Part shown: positions 52,545-63,640 of the stretch, piece by piece
How the letters are laid out: each line of letters begins with the position of its first letter
Position numbering within the stretch: position 1 is the stretch's first letter
NCBI GenBank assembly: GCA_018350325.1
Contig: JAEVLN010000010.1
Coordinates: 1,984,001 to 2,048,000 of the forward strand
Origin: Globodera rostochiensis
Lineage: Eukaryota > Nematoda > Chromadorea > Rhabditida > Heteroderidae
Length of the DNA stretch: 64,000 nt
Direction: 5' to 3'
Made by a program: the position numbers and the translations under genes
Notes under the pieces: generated by a model
Seen by the model: the letters and a program-made list of their open reading frames with translations, nothing else
Databases searched by the model: none
What the model was told of the DNA's origin: nothing

Positions 52545-53673
52545 TTATTCGTTCTCGTCCAGTGCAGGGGGGGAGTCCGAATTTGCCAGAATTTGCGACG
52601 GAACGCGGCCATCCTCAAACTGTAACATTGCAAAAATGGATTAAAAAGGCTGTATTTGTGCATATTAAATGTTGGATTTTTACATAAAAAAGTCAGCTTT
52701 AAATAAATCATATAAATTAATTCAAATAAAAAGATATTCAGAAAGAGAAATTCAATTGGAAACATAAAAATAAACTTGCATACATCTTTGAGAATCTCGT
52801 AGATATGCCCCAACAGCGGTTCCCACATTTTGAGTTTTGTGTCGCCCAGAAATTTGACGATGGCAATGTCCCACTCCTGCAAAAATTGTAATAATTTAAT
52901 TATTTAAACATTCTTTAATATAGTCGTTAAATTTTTGGATACTCATTGTTGTGCTTACAAATTTAATTCTAAGCACTTTTTACAAAACATACGTGTAGTG
53001 GAAGTTCGTGAAAAGAAAACACGCAGTTGTAACGCGTATTGATTGCCGGAGAATTGTTTACAAAAAATGATCGGACTTCCTGTCGCTGAATTTCAAAGCA
53101 TTTATGGCAATTAATTAATTGATTATTTAATATATTATAACAATGGACGGTTTAGAAAGCATACAGCTTTTATAAAATAGCAAATTAATCAACTTTTGTC
53201 TTACACTGTCCACGCCCCTCGCTCGAATCGACACCAAACAAATGCGATCGCCCTCATCAGTCGGATCGAAGAAGTCACTGTAATCGAGCAATTCGTAGCC
53301 AAATTCGTCCCGGTCCCGATGATTGAGACACCGCGGAATGAGTGCATTGTACAACCGTTGGTCTATGACGTATTCGGCATTGTGCTCTCTAAGGTCTACT
53401 GACTAAAAACAAATCTTTGATTAGAATTATGAATTTGTAACGAGGAATTTATTGCTTTTTTAAAGACCATACGTGAATTTTCCATTTTTTTGCATGTTTA
53501 GAGCCTCGCAATAAAAAGTAAAAAAGTGAATTGTTTGAAATCAATTCTTGCCAAAACGGTCCAGTGACAAACTGGGCCGTTTCATTTGTAAGTTCAGCCG
53601 GGAGTCGACGACAACGAACACGAGATCCCATAAATTGGGTGTTTTTTAGCGGGCGAAATTTTGGTTTGGACAA
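52545..53673 (-). CDS. Unidentified multi-exon gene, 3' part (duplication copy 2)
   Basis: Same exon set as 46251-47400. The SVDLREHNAEYVIDQRLYN exon (about 53401-53210) carries several amino-acid changes against copy 1: LNHRD for LTHRD, FGYELLDYSDFFDP for FDYEGLDSSDFVDP, and PTDEGDR for PTEEGDR. The WDIAIVKFLG exon has DTKLKMWEP for NTKLKMWDP. Splice sites are kept. Changes cluster in one exon while flanking introns are almost identical. That may mean relaxed or diversifying selection in one copy, or gene conversion elsewhere. Confidence 0.5.
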
Positions 53674-55008
53674 TCAAAAATTAGAAAGTTGGGGTGTTTG
53701 TCAATTTTTGCTAAAATGTAAATTTAAAAATAAATAAAAGTTTTTAAATAGAAAAGAAAGATCAATTTGGGAAGACCCGATCGTTAATTGAGAGAAACAA
53801 AAATAGGTATATGGACAACTTTTAAAGCATGCCATGAAAATTTTGTTTAAAAAATTGATTTCTTTCTTGGCAAATTTCGATAGAAATTTATGAAACTTCG
53901 CTGAGTCCCACAAAAAAAAGTGCATTGAGCTAAAACAGTATGGCATTTCTTTAAAGAATGGCAACCCTGGGTTAAAAAGATTTATTGCCTCTTGATCCAT
54001 GTCAGCGTTGATTTCATATGGGAAGGCGGCCATCACAAAGCTAGATAGAACAAATGTGCAAGAACTTCGAAATCGATTCCAAATGTAGTTAATAAATGGT
54101 TAGAATTGCGCAGAGAACGTTACTTAAATGATAAAGCTGAGATTTGTGCGAACTACATATAATAAAATTAGCATAAGAACGAATTTTACATGGTAAAATT
54201 ATCAGTCGAGATATTTCACATCATTTTTGAAATATAAAAATAAATTATAGAAAAACAGTCTTTTTCAAAATGTCAAGAATGCTAGAATGGGGAATTTGGA
54301 GATTTTAAATACAAAATGAATGAATAATTAACGGTAATAAAATTAATTACATAAATGTAGAAGAACACAAATGTATCTGTCAATGAAGATTATTTGAATT
54401 GGGGGGGGGGATTATTTTAGCATTCCACCGATCAAAAGATGCAAATAAATGGGTCGGCATGGGCAGAAAATGAAAGAATGCCCTCTAATTTAAAGATAAA
54501 AAAAGCAAAACGTCAATAATTTTTAAACTGAAGGCACAATGAATCGGGGGGAAGGGAATTAAATTGTGGAGAGAGTTTCAGGAGAAATTTGTGTTGGGTC
54601 AGCAATGTTCCCCACCTAATCATCTTCACTGTCTCATCAAAAAAGAAGGCAAATTATTCGTTAATCGCAGAGAGTTACGCGTAAGTCCAACCCAACGCGA
54701 CCCTTCGTACTTTTAGAATGGCATTTTAAATGAATTTTTGTATATATTTTAAAGAATTGGTGTTTTGTCCCTTCTCGAGCAATGTAAATTTGAGAGTAGA
54801 AATTAAAGAAATAAAAATTGAGAAACTCACTCATTCCCGGCATTTAGGTAACCGACTAGCGTTTCGCCGCCTGGATTTCAATTCCAGAAATTAATCATTT
54901 ATGTTTAATTTGACTTTCATTACCAAACAAAGCAACGATGGCGGTTGACACTGAGAAAACAAAATTTTTATACAACTTTAAGCAAAAATTTTTCAGAAGC
55001 ATCGTTTT

Positions 55009-55597
55009 GTCGCGTTATTTCTGTAAGATTTTCGAAAGTTTACTCTTTGTGCAATAAATTTGGCCACTGCATTTTGGTCCTTCGGCCGATGCGATGTCAA
55101 AAAGTTGTGATGATAAATCTTTTCCGTCCCGAAGCGTTCGTTCTTTTGGATTAAGTGCAAGACTAAAAAACCAAAGATTTATAAACATTTGGGTCGAAAC
55201 TCCTGAAATTTTGGGATTTTTTGGTCACAAAAAATTCTGCCCCGTAGCATCTATCGGCACCGCCGACCCCCCCCCCCCCCCCCCCCCCCGCCCATCCCGG
55301 GCCAATCGTACGTTGTGTGGGCCTCTGATTGGCCATCCCTTGTAAAGATGGTGCCCCCGAATTGTTGAGAAAAATTTTTGTAAACATATTTTTAAATGTA
55401 TTGATTTTTGACCCTAAATCTGATAGGTATTTTGATTCCAATGTACTGAAGCGGTTCCGGAACCGCCAGAAAAAATGGAACCGAGACATCACTGCTCCCT
55501 GGCTCCGGTTCCATCCCCGAAATTCGAATCGCTCCGACGATCGCAAAGAACTAAGCGCTAAGAATGGAGAGATGTTTGAGTTGGAGTGACTTTTATG
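55009..55597. other. No gene seen; C-tract repeat scrap at about 55246-55300
   Basis: Directly follows the end of duplication copy 2. About 55246-55290 is a scrap of the C-tract repeat (CATCTATCGGCACCGCCGAC plus a long poly-C). Open frames here are unsupported. Confidence 0.45.
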
Positions 55598-55750
55598 TAG
55601 AATAGGCCGGGATCGGGATAAATCCCATTCTTAGGGGTGCATTTTTATCCCGATAATCCCGACTCTACCGGGATCGAGATTCTGCTTTTTTTAAAAACCG
55701 GGTTTGGGATTTCAAAACCGGAATAATCCCGCCCGATCCCAGCCTATCTA
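55598..55750. mobile_element. hAT-like MITE with 8-bp target duplication CTTTTATG
   Basis: CTTTTATG at 55590-55597 is repeated exactly at 55751-55758. The ends TAGAATAGGCCGGGATCGGG and, inverted, TAGATAGGCTGGGATCGGG differ by one base gap and one mismatch. At 153 bp it is the shortest of the set. Confidence 0.88.
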
Positions 55751-55899
55751 CTTTTATGGGACGAATTTTATGAGGGTGTGCAGCTGGCTTTAATACAGCG
55801 ATGGGCCAGGGGCCAGGCTTACGGGTGAAATTTGTTAATGAACAATTGTCAACGGATGTTGTGACAGTAGTGATCGGGCATAATGCAAGGTGCGAAAAT

Positions 55900-56055
55900 T
55901 TTTCCAAAAATGTTGATCAAAAGGGTCCCTTCTATGGTGTTCAAAATCTGAACCGGTTCAAAAACCGCTTTAATGCTCGTCCCATAAAATTTTTGATTGT
56001 TCTATTGCTTTCAGCCCCTAAGATAACTTATAAAAGTGATTTTGAGTGATTTTCA
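55900..56055. repeat. Dispersed repeat, inverted relative of 22105-22390
   Basis: Contains GTCCCTTCTATGGTGTTCAA, the GAACCGGTTC motif and TATTGCTTTCAGCCCCTAAG in inverted order relative to 22.1-22.3 kb. A diverged relative is in a MAP kinase intron at about 61.6 kb. Confidence 0.65.
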
Positions 56056-56069
56056 GTGTTTTCCTGTTC

Positions 56070-56225
56070 CAACAATTTTGAACCTGTTCCTGTTCCTGTT
56101 CTGTTCTAAAATCTTAGAACAGCCTGTCTGTTCTGTTCCTGTTCTGTTCCGACCTCGAGAACAGAACAGGAACAGGAACAGAACAGGAACAGAACAGAGT
56201 AAACTGTTCTTAGACTGTTCCAAAT
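56070..56225. repeat. GAACAG/CTGTTC simple repeat with inverted halves
   Basis: CCTGTTCTGTTCCTGTTC runs in the left half and GAACAGGAACAGAACAGG runs in the right half, so the strand can fold back on itself around GACCTCGAG. A sister is at 57065-57195. Confidence 0.85.
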
Positions 56226-56832
56226 TAAAAATTTTCCGAGTGAAATTCAGACTGAAATTTTAATCGATGATTCATTGAACAGAGTGCTCATCACTTGCTA
56301 GTGATGCTCGAGACCTAACCTTACCAAGAGTTGACCCCGAGACTCGAGAATTTGCTCCCAAAAATCCGAGACTTTTACGAAAATATTTTAAGTTAGGTTC
56401 AAAATAGGTTTGATCCCGACCCCTTGGGGGCAGGAAAATCGGGGAGGTCGGGGTTGGTCATGTCGAGAGTCGGGGGCGACCCAATTTTGAGAATGGGGAG
56501 CAGCCCTAATTCAAAATTTTTTGAGAATTCTGCTTCTGCTTTACATCAGGGGGGAGGGGGGGGGGGGGTCGGCGGTGCCGATAGGCGCCGCCGAGAAAAT
56601 TTTGAATTTTTGACTTAATTTGTTAAGGGATTTGCAACCATTTTTTGAAGATTTTAATGGAATTGTTAAAAAAATGGTCTTGATTTTTAAAAACAAAACA
56701 AAAGGGTCCCCCTATGATTTTTTTCTCAAGTTTAATGAAACAAATAAAAAATTTTTATGTCTTCAAAAAATATTAATTCTAAAATATTTTTAATTACCAT
56801 CAAAGTTCGTAAAGAGAGAAAAAAAGCATTCA

Positions 56833-57000
56833 CAAAGTAGGGGGTTCGAACCCACAGCCCCAGGCATCACATATCACTCACCATTACACCACACCAGGGA
56901 GTAAAATATAAAGAATAAAAAAGAATTTCACTAGGAAAAGTTGAACCTTAGACAAAATTGAATCAAGGCACGCAGTTTAACCACTGCGCCACGTGAGATC
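56833..57000 (-). other. Two tRNA-like fragments with pol III-type boxes
   Basis: On the minus strand, 56898-56833 reads TGGTGTAATGGTGAGTG then GTGGGTTCGAACCCCCTAC, with A- and B-box-like motifs. 57000-56958 reads CACGTGGCGCAGTGGTTAAA, another A-box-like start. Neither folds into a full cloverleaf by eye. They look like tRNA-derived (SINE-like) pieces. A similar scrap with CGGGTCCGAACCCAGCC is at about 40277 inside the hAT-like element. Confidence 0.4.
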
Positions 57001-57064
57001 ATAATGAATCATTGGAAAATTTCAAATATATTACTCAATCAAGTTCAATTCTTCAATTTTTACC

Positions 57065-57195
57065 CTGTTCTAGCTTGGCCTGTTCTGTTCCTGTTCTGTT
57101 CCTGTTCCAAGGATTTTGAATCTGTTCCTGTTCCTGTGCTGTTCTGAAATCTTAGAACAGAACAGGAACAGAACAGGCCAAGCTGGAACAGGAAA
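57065..57195. repeat. GAACAG/CTGTTC repeat, second copy, with a 28-bp inverted repeat
   Basis: AGCTTGGCCTGTTCTGTTCC continues to CTGTTCTGTTC on the left and is mirrored exactly on the right before CCAAGCT. The two arms are about 60 bp apart. Confidence 0.85.
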
Positions 57196-57207
57196 ACACT
57201 GTCAACC

Positions 57208-57432
57208 ACTGACCTCATCAATGCGATATTCGACATTCTTTTGGAATTTGTCAAATTCGGCCAACCAACTGACTGCTTTAATGGCCAAGCCAGCTTCCTT
57301 AATCAATTTTTTTTTGAAAAGCACACTTTTTAAACATTATTTTCAAAGTACCAAAGGCCAACGAAGAAGAGCGAATATTTGCTCTTTGCGCTCCTCATAA
57401 TCGAGTGGGCCTTCAAAGACAAATTCTGAAAA
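57208..57432 (-). CDS. Possible pair of internal exons of an unknown gene
   Basis: About 57423-57344 (after TTTTCAG) reads FVFEGPLDYEERKEQIFALL then RWPL to a GTACTT donor. About 57299-57210 reads EAGLAIKAVSWLAEFDKFQK then NVEYRIDEV. Both are on the minus strand, have coding-like composition and are 45 bases apart, the size of a short nematode intron. No further exons and no family could be recognised. They may be the remains of a gene cut by the duplications around them. Confidence 0.35.
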
Positions 57433-57479
57433 CAGCACATTATTGACCAACTTGGTAAAATATTATTAACTCGTTTTCT

Positions 57480-58357
57480 TTTTGGATTTTATTAAATTCA
57501 ACAATTCAACCTTTTCAGTGTTAGTGTAATTCTTTTGTTTTTCGGATCAAAATTTTTTTTAAATTAACAAATTAAATAAAAAATTCACTTGAAAATCCAA
57601 ATTCGTTTTTCCACCTATAAATTGTTTGACGAGAAAAACAAATCAAACTCAATTAGAATTGATAATTATTAATATTTAAACAATTAAATAAAAATTTATT
57701 AATTCCATTTTAAAATAAGTTCAAATTAAATCCACATAAATAAAAATCAAGTAGCAAAATAATAGATTTTGTGCAAAAATGTAGAAATATATTTTGTGAT
57801 CGAAAATCCGATATTTATTTAAATAATTATTGTTTTATGCAAATAACAACGAAAAATAAGAGCTTTTCTTAAAATTCGAATTATCAAAAATCGAATACGA
57901 ATCAGTGCTTTGTTCTTCTCCATCCTTCCCATTATCAGATTCTTCTTTATCGGAGATGCGATCAAATTTCATAAATTCTAAATTCATTTTTAATTAAAAT
58001 AAAGAAATATTTAAAAGTACCGGATTTAACCCGTTTTTCAACATTCTCTTCCTTTACTGTTTTGTTTAATACGATTTTTTGCTTTCTTTTGTTCGAAAAT
58101 TGATCAAATTCTTCATAATCATATGGTTCATCTTTCACAACAATTTCTTTTTGAATTTTTCCAATTTTTTAATTGATTAAATTGTCATTTGAATTTGTTC
58201 GTAATGTTTCTTTACAATTGCCGGATTTTGTGCCAATTTCTTCACTTTTCTGCCATAATTCAACAAATATATCATTGTGTTCTTCATCAAATGCATTCAA
58301 TTGCAAAATTTGGCAATTGAAAAAACAGAAAAAAATAAAATAATGACAACAAATCAT
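57480..58357 (-). pseudogene. HTH-array family copy G, decayed
   Basis: Exon 1 (58357-58021) is full length with signal peptide MICCHYFIFFCFFNCQ, but has a TAA in frame after NSNDNLIN, where the others have SQ before KIGKIKKE. Exon 2 starts at 57977 (FMKFDRISDKEESDNG). Only scraps of HTH exons follow. About 57655-57595 ends an alpha unit (RQTIYRWKNEFGF-like), and about 57547-57480 starts a beta unit (KNYTNTEKVEL) that stops early. It sits in the 3-kb block matching copy F. Confidence 0.75.
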
Positions 58358-58901
58358 AAATAGTGCAGAATAAAATAACTGAAATTAAATTTAAATTTGA
58401 TTATTTTAAATTTAGTAGAGGCCCGCTTATTAGAGGTCCACTTTCTATAAATATTATGAGCCTCTCCTCCCCTAGAGAGCAAGCAAAACACGTTTAAAAA
58501 AAAATTAATTTTGTTTTAATTTGAGTTTTGCCAATAATGAGATGGAAGTAATCATTAAGTTGTAGAATAAAGTTTGAAATGAGAATATAATCTTTATAAA
58601 TAATTTATTCTGGATTATTTTTTAATCATTATGGTTCGTTTCATAGATGATTGATTTCGTATATTCTACGCAGAAGAAACAAATTGTACTGGGAGGGAAA
58701 TTGATAGCAATAATATTAGTCTCATTTCCAGCAGAAATGTATATGACGCAAATTAAATCATTATTTGTCTAGACTTAATCGAATTTTCTTGGGTGACACG
58801 ACCCAAAAAAATTTTTAAATTCAAAAATTCGAGAAATAAAATTTTTGTCGTTTTTATTAGTGCTTTTGGATGGGACCGGCATGCCGATAGGCGCCGCCAA
58901 T

Positions 58902-59161
58902 TTAAAACGACGAGCGCATAAAAAGATTTAATTTTTTTGTAATTTTTTCAATGTTAAAGAATTTTAAAATTTTTGCGACGGTGCTAATTGGCGCTTCGAT
59001 AGTCTCAGTCTCGGGTCGTGGAAGGATCGGGCAATTTGATTCCTCCGAGAATGATTCGTTGGCATGATGCTCAGATTGGTCGGTTTTACGCATATTTCTA
59101 ATGCCTTCACAATGTGCAAAATGGCAATTAAAATAATAAAAGAATGGAGAAGAAAAAACAT
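58902..59161 (-). CDS. Small secreted ORF upstream of copy G
   Basis: Starts MFFLLHSFIILIAILHIVKA, a clear signal peptide, followed by LEICVKPTNLSIMPTNHSRR and a short basic stretch to a stop (65 aa). A second frame over the same bases (KTDQSEHHANESFSEESNCP) looks more polar and continues for 60 residues. A GTAAAA donor after the signal peptide suggests that the real mature part may lie in that frame through splicing. The signal peptide is shared with 43373-43594. No family recognised. Confidence 0.4.
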
Positions 59162-59214
59162 TTTATAAATCGAATTTCAAAAAGTCGACCCCAAAACGAT
59201 GGCATTTAAATTAA

Positions 59215-60456
59215 ATATATGTATGTGTATAATGTATAGAAGTCATAGATTTGTATAATGATGCATAGAAGGATTCTCTCATGCATAAATTTCACAATTT
59301 CTCTTTACAATGGTGGTTATTTAAATTGAATTTGGGCAAAAGCGTTGGCATATTTTTCCAACGTCACAGTCAGTTCATTTTTGGCAAAAAAAAAAAAGGC
59401 TAATTGCCAATACCATTTTACTATATTTATTGTTTTTATATTAAAAATATTTTACTTTACTAATTTTTTATTTTATAAAAAAATAGTTAAAATATTTTAA
59501 CAGTAACTAGAACGGTCGGTTAACCAAACCGAAAACCGGTTTTGTTGATCCAAAAATCGAAACCGGAAAAGCGGGGGTATCGTAAAAAATGTAACCCCCT
59601 AAAAATTTTAAATTATTAATATTTGACACTGTAAAATATCAATTTTTGTTCAATTTATGTTTTTTAAATTTTCTACTATTAAAAACAGGAACAGGCCAAA
59701 ATGCCGTTTTTTTGAACCGCAATCTCCCAAAACTCGATTTGACATTTTGATAAAGACAAGATTTCCCGAAATAAATGAGTTTTGTTTAAAAAAAGTTACT
59801 CTAAAAAAATTTTTGTACAGAAAACCGGAAAAGTATCGACAATTTTTTTTTGGTATTTTTTGATACTTTAAGTGCAAGCCAAAAGGCTTAAAAAGCAAGA
59901 ATTGTTATTTTAGTTAATTAAGTTATTTTATGGATCGGATATAATTCAAGTTCAACAAAAAGTTGACATGACATGATCAGAGCAATGTTTATGGTTTGAA
60001 AATGCAAAAAAAGAGAAGAGTCTGATTGATTCAAATTCAACAGTGGGTAACCGACCAATCGATCAATCACCTTCCCCACAAGAATTGATCAGAATAAAAC
60101 AAAAAATGGTCTTAAACTATCCCTGAATTGAAAAAGTTGAATGAAATGATATTCATTCATGTTATTATTATTATTATTTGAAAATTTATTCAAATATTTT
60201 TGTGTCTTTTGAAGCACAGATAAATTTTGCAAAAAAATAAAATTTTCATAAAATGCACTGTTTACAATTCAAATTGCTGCTATTTGCTTTAAATACATGT
60301 TGGGATAATTTTCATGCAAAGCACACTGATCAACGAGTTATAATTTCGTCTTAAACGTCGCAATTTGTTCCAGAATTTTTTCTGAAATTAATTATTAGCA
60401 TACCTATTTTTATTCTAAATTAATTAAACTAAAATATAAAATGTTAAATATTTTAT
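59215..60456. repeat. Right part of the 3-kb duplicated block (copy 2), 3' flank of the MAP kinase gene
   Basis: Direct relative of about 43820-44655. It carries an extra CCGGTTTT-rich piece (59505-59880) not present in copy 1 at that place, so this is probably a later insertion. No gene seen. Confidence 0.7.
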
Positions 60457-63400
60457 TTAAATTCCCCCACCTTTGAAGTGGTCAATGTTGTTGTCCTTCA
60501 TCAACTGCTTGAACTCCTCGGTGCAATACACTTTTTGGGGTGTTGCCAACAAATTGGCACTCAAATAGCCCCGGTAAATGTCAAAGTAGGCATTCTTCAA
60601 TGCCTGCTCAGCGCTTGTCCGTTGTGCCGGGTCCAACACGAGCATTGATGAGAGCAGTGCACGCACATTTTCAACTTCAGCAAATAAGTTTAGTCAATAG
60701 TCAAAAAATAATTAAAAAACGACATACTTTTGTGAAAATTTTTTTATCTGTACGTAAGTATCATAAAATAAAATAAAATGTTATGTTCATTAAATATTGT
60801 TTATTATATGTCATTTCTTAAAAGTAAATTATAAAAAAAAATTTTTGTTAAGACATAATAAAATTATTACTTAGATTCTACTGTAAAGTTCCATTTAGAG
60901 TTAATATTTTTAATTAAAATTCATGTATGTAAATTATGAAGTATATTGATCACCTTTTTAAAAAAGTTATCTATAATTTTATTTGAATATATGCATTATG
61001 ATCAAAAATTATATACAAATTAACATTTTATAGAATTAAAAAATTTAGGGATTGTTATAAAATTAATTTGAAAAGTTTGTAAAAAACCTCTTCTTAATTT
61101 GATTAATCCCACTTCAATAAATATAGAATAATAAAAAATAATGGCATTTTCTTTACTTGTCAAGTAATCGCTAATCAGTTTTGGCACCGCATTGTCCGGG
61201 ATCATTTGTGTCCAGTCAGCGGACTCCCTTTTCGGCATTTCCATCACAATTTGTTTGTTGGTCTCCTTGACGCCCAACGAGTCGAGAAATTTCAGATCAG
61301 GAGTGCCCAGCACTTCGTTGAATAGTTTCCATTGGGTGGCCAATGTTGTGCCGTGGAACAAAATGCGTGCCAGGATCAGCTCGGCAAAAATGCAGCCGAC
61401 GGACCAAAGATCAACTATAGTGATCAAAGATCAATAAAATATATATGATCAGCCGACAAAAACGGGTATTAGTATGAGATACCTAACTGATAAAAATGTA
61501 ATAAAATGATTTAAATATTAAATAAGGATCAAAACATGGACAATAAATAATCGAAATCGCCCAAAACCTTTTTAATAGGGTTTCTTAGGAGCTGAAAACG
61601 ATAAAACAATAAACAAAAATTTGTCGCACCGCCTTTTAACTGGGCTTTGAACCGTTTCAACACCCTTTTGGATCTTCTATAAACTCTCGCTAAAATTTCG
61701 GAAAAATAAAAATTTTAGAAGAATTCGACTTAAATTTATTCATTTTGTCATGATTTCATTGTATATAATACTAGTGACAGGCCAGGACCAGGATCTGGGC
61801 CTGGATTTTTACAAGATGCCGGGCACCGTATCCCGGGGGTTTAAGCTACCGGGACAAAACCGTAACCGGAGGTTTTTGACGGGATCCTAGCCCGGGATCC
61901 CGCTCGGGCTCTTTTTGTAATCCCGATACTGTATCCCGGTGTTTGATGCCGGTACTGATATATACCGTATTTCTTTATTGGAGCCCTCCAGGCCTCTATT
62001 GTTGAACCTCCCTCAAGGGGTCGCTTTTTACCTTTCTTGTCATAACTGTCAATGCCCAAGTAGATTTCTGGTGCGCGATAAATTGGCGTGCCGGCTTCGG
62101 TCGTCAAATTTTCTGGCACAATGTCTCTCGCAATGCCATAATCCAAAATTTTCACATTTCCGCGATCACTCATCACAATGTTTGTCGGTTTTAAATCCTG
62201 CAATCGTTTTATTTAATATTTATTTATATTAAAAAATAAGCTTTTTTTGTAAATGCTAAAATATTAAAATTAATTAAATTTACCCTATGCACAATGCCGG
62301 AGGCGTGCAGAAAATTGACGCCACATAAAATTTGAATGATACAGTATGACAATTCTTGATGCGTCCATAGTGTGCAATTTTTCAGCTTCTCCACAATACG
62401 CTCGCGCAAATTTTTGCCAAAATATTCGGTCACCAAATGCAAATCGTCAAACTTTTTCAATGGCTTCACTTTTGACGGCAAACGCACATCATAAAGGGCA
62501 ATTAGCTTAAATAACAAAGTATATATTTTAGCAAAAAAAAAAAGTGCAAATAAAAATAAATCAAAAAAATATTATATATATTGGCATTCTGTCACCCAAA
62601 ATCAATCAAGTTTTGCTGATTGCAGTTTTGTTCAATCATTGATTTTATGTTTTTATCTTAGGGGGTTGGCACCCTGACCCCGAAAATTTGAGGCCTTTCC
62701 CGACTTCCGACAGTGTCACGCCCGGCAAGCCCCGACCCCGTCCCCGACTACTTGTTTACACCCCAAGCTCTCGGATTGCCGGTTTTCGACTTTTTTAGCA
62801 AAAAAATCCTGAAATAGCTTTTAAACATTTAAAGAATGTGAACCTTTTAATGTTTTGTAATATTATTTGCAATAAATATTTTAAAAATTTAATATTTTTC
62901 GGTTTCCGGACATTTCGGGTCCGGAAATTGCGGGTTTTTGGTGGGGTGACAGAACGAATTCATGAGCTCCATATTAATCAGTTTCAAGCTTAAAATCATC
63001 ATTTTGGCATTGAATTTAAAAAAAAAAAAAGAGAGTAAATTTCCCTATCAGATATTTAATTCTTCGAAAATTTATTTATAATTTTTCTTTTTACATTTGG
63101 ATGATTGAGCGCGGAAAGTAGCGCAACTTCTCGTAGCGCGTATTTGGCGGTGCCGGGCGAATGAAACGGTGCACGAAGTAATTTTATGGTCACACACTTT
63201 TTTGTGCCATCCGCTTCCGTGGCAATTCTGATAATAAAAATAATAAATATTTTTTATTTGTATTTAAAAAATATTTAAAATATTCGTTAGTTATAAAGTT
63301 TATACGATTTCCAAACGCTGCCTTGTTCGCTTCTGGCAAGCAATGATTTGTCTCCATAGCTGGCGTTCCGTTGACTTTTCATCTCCCCATTCACTAAAAA

Positions 63401-63640
63401 TTATTTAAATATATATTAAGATATAATAAAAATGATAATTATGTCCAAATAGTTTTAAAGAAAAAATCAATTATATATTTTTTTGTGCTAACCTCGCTTT
63501 ATGTCGTCCGACTGTTGCTGGAACTGTTGTCGTTCTATTTCACCACTGTCATCGGATGTACTGGTTGAAGACGTAAGTGTTGGTGTTGAGGTTGACGAAA
63601 TTTTATAAGATTTCAGCATGTTTGCCACACTTTTGGCCAT
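60457..63640 (-). CDS. Divergent JNK/p38-like MAP kinase (7 exons, 410 aa)
   Basis: Exons (minus) 63640-63493, 63393-63306, 63227-63095, 62505-62284, 62197-62032, 61414-61157 and 60674-60457; the frame holds at every junction. The first about 60 residues are Ser/Thr-rich. The kinase domain follows: GSVWKS in place of a full Gly-rich loop, VTIK with Lys94, Glu112 in ALREVALL, HPNLIALYDV, GIVHRDLKPTN (Asp198), KILDYG (DYG instead of DFG, Asp216), YRAPEIYLG, VDLWSVGCIFAEL and LSSMLVLDPAQRTSAEQAL. Motif order and the ILCGVNFLHASGIVH stretch are closest to JNK-type kinases, including the expanded nematode ones. The activation loop reads ENLTTEAGTPIYRAPE. Counting back from APE, T229-T230-E231 takes the place of the T-x-Y pair. 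Catalytic residues are kept, so activity is possible but normal dual phosphorylation is not. Intron 5 holds repeats. Confidence 0.85.
61440..62030. repeat. Repeat fragments in MAP kinase intron 5
   Basis: About 61575-61690 is a diverged relative of the 22.1-kb repeat. About 61800-61940 is rich in TCCCGGG/CCCGGGA motifs like the hAT-type elements. About 61963-61990 starts TACCGTATTTCTTTATTGGA, like the short TIR family fragments at 31.3 and 50.06 kb. Confidence 0.55.
62620..63000. repeat. CCCCGACC-rich repeat fragment in MAP kinase intron 3
   Basis: About 62660-62780 has CCCTGACCCCGAAAATTTGA and CCCCGACCCCGTCCCCGAC, like the end of the C-tract repeat at 240-365. About 62890-62960 has a mirrored GGTTTCCGGACATTTCGGGT. 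Spliced out in the model. Confidence 0.55.

Larger units (their letters stand above)
51179..55008. repeat. 3.8-kb segmental duplication, copy 2
   Basis: Direct copy of 44938-48740. Compared with copy 1 it has an insertion of about 40 bp near 51400-51520 and about 30 single-base or short differences by eye, concentrated around 53.0-53.3 kb. The high similarity implies a recent origin. Confidence 0.95.

Noticed and set aside
48391..54843. Paired minus-strand ORFs MPGMSEFLNFYFFNFYSQ at 48.4 and 54.7 kb
   Set aside because: Their conservation is explained by the recent duplication; flanking non-coding DNA is equally conserved.
55163..55546. Gly-rich minus-strand ORF of 127 codons
   Set aside because: Crosses the poly-C/poly-G repeat scrap; composition-driven.
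59650..59898. Overlapping ORFs on both strands in the CCGGTTTT-rich insert
   Set aside because: No family match; located in sequence absent from the sister block, so probably part of a repeat.
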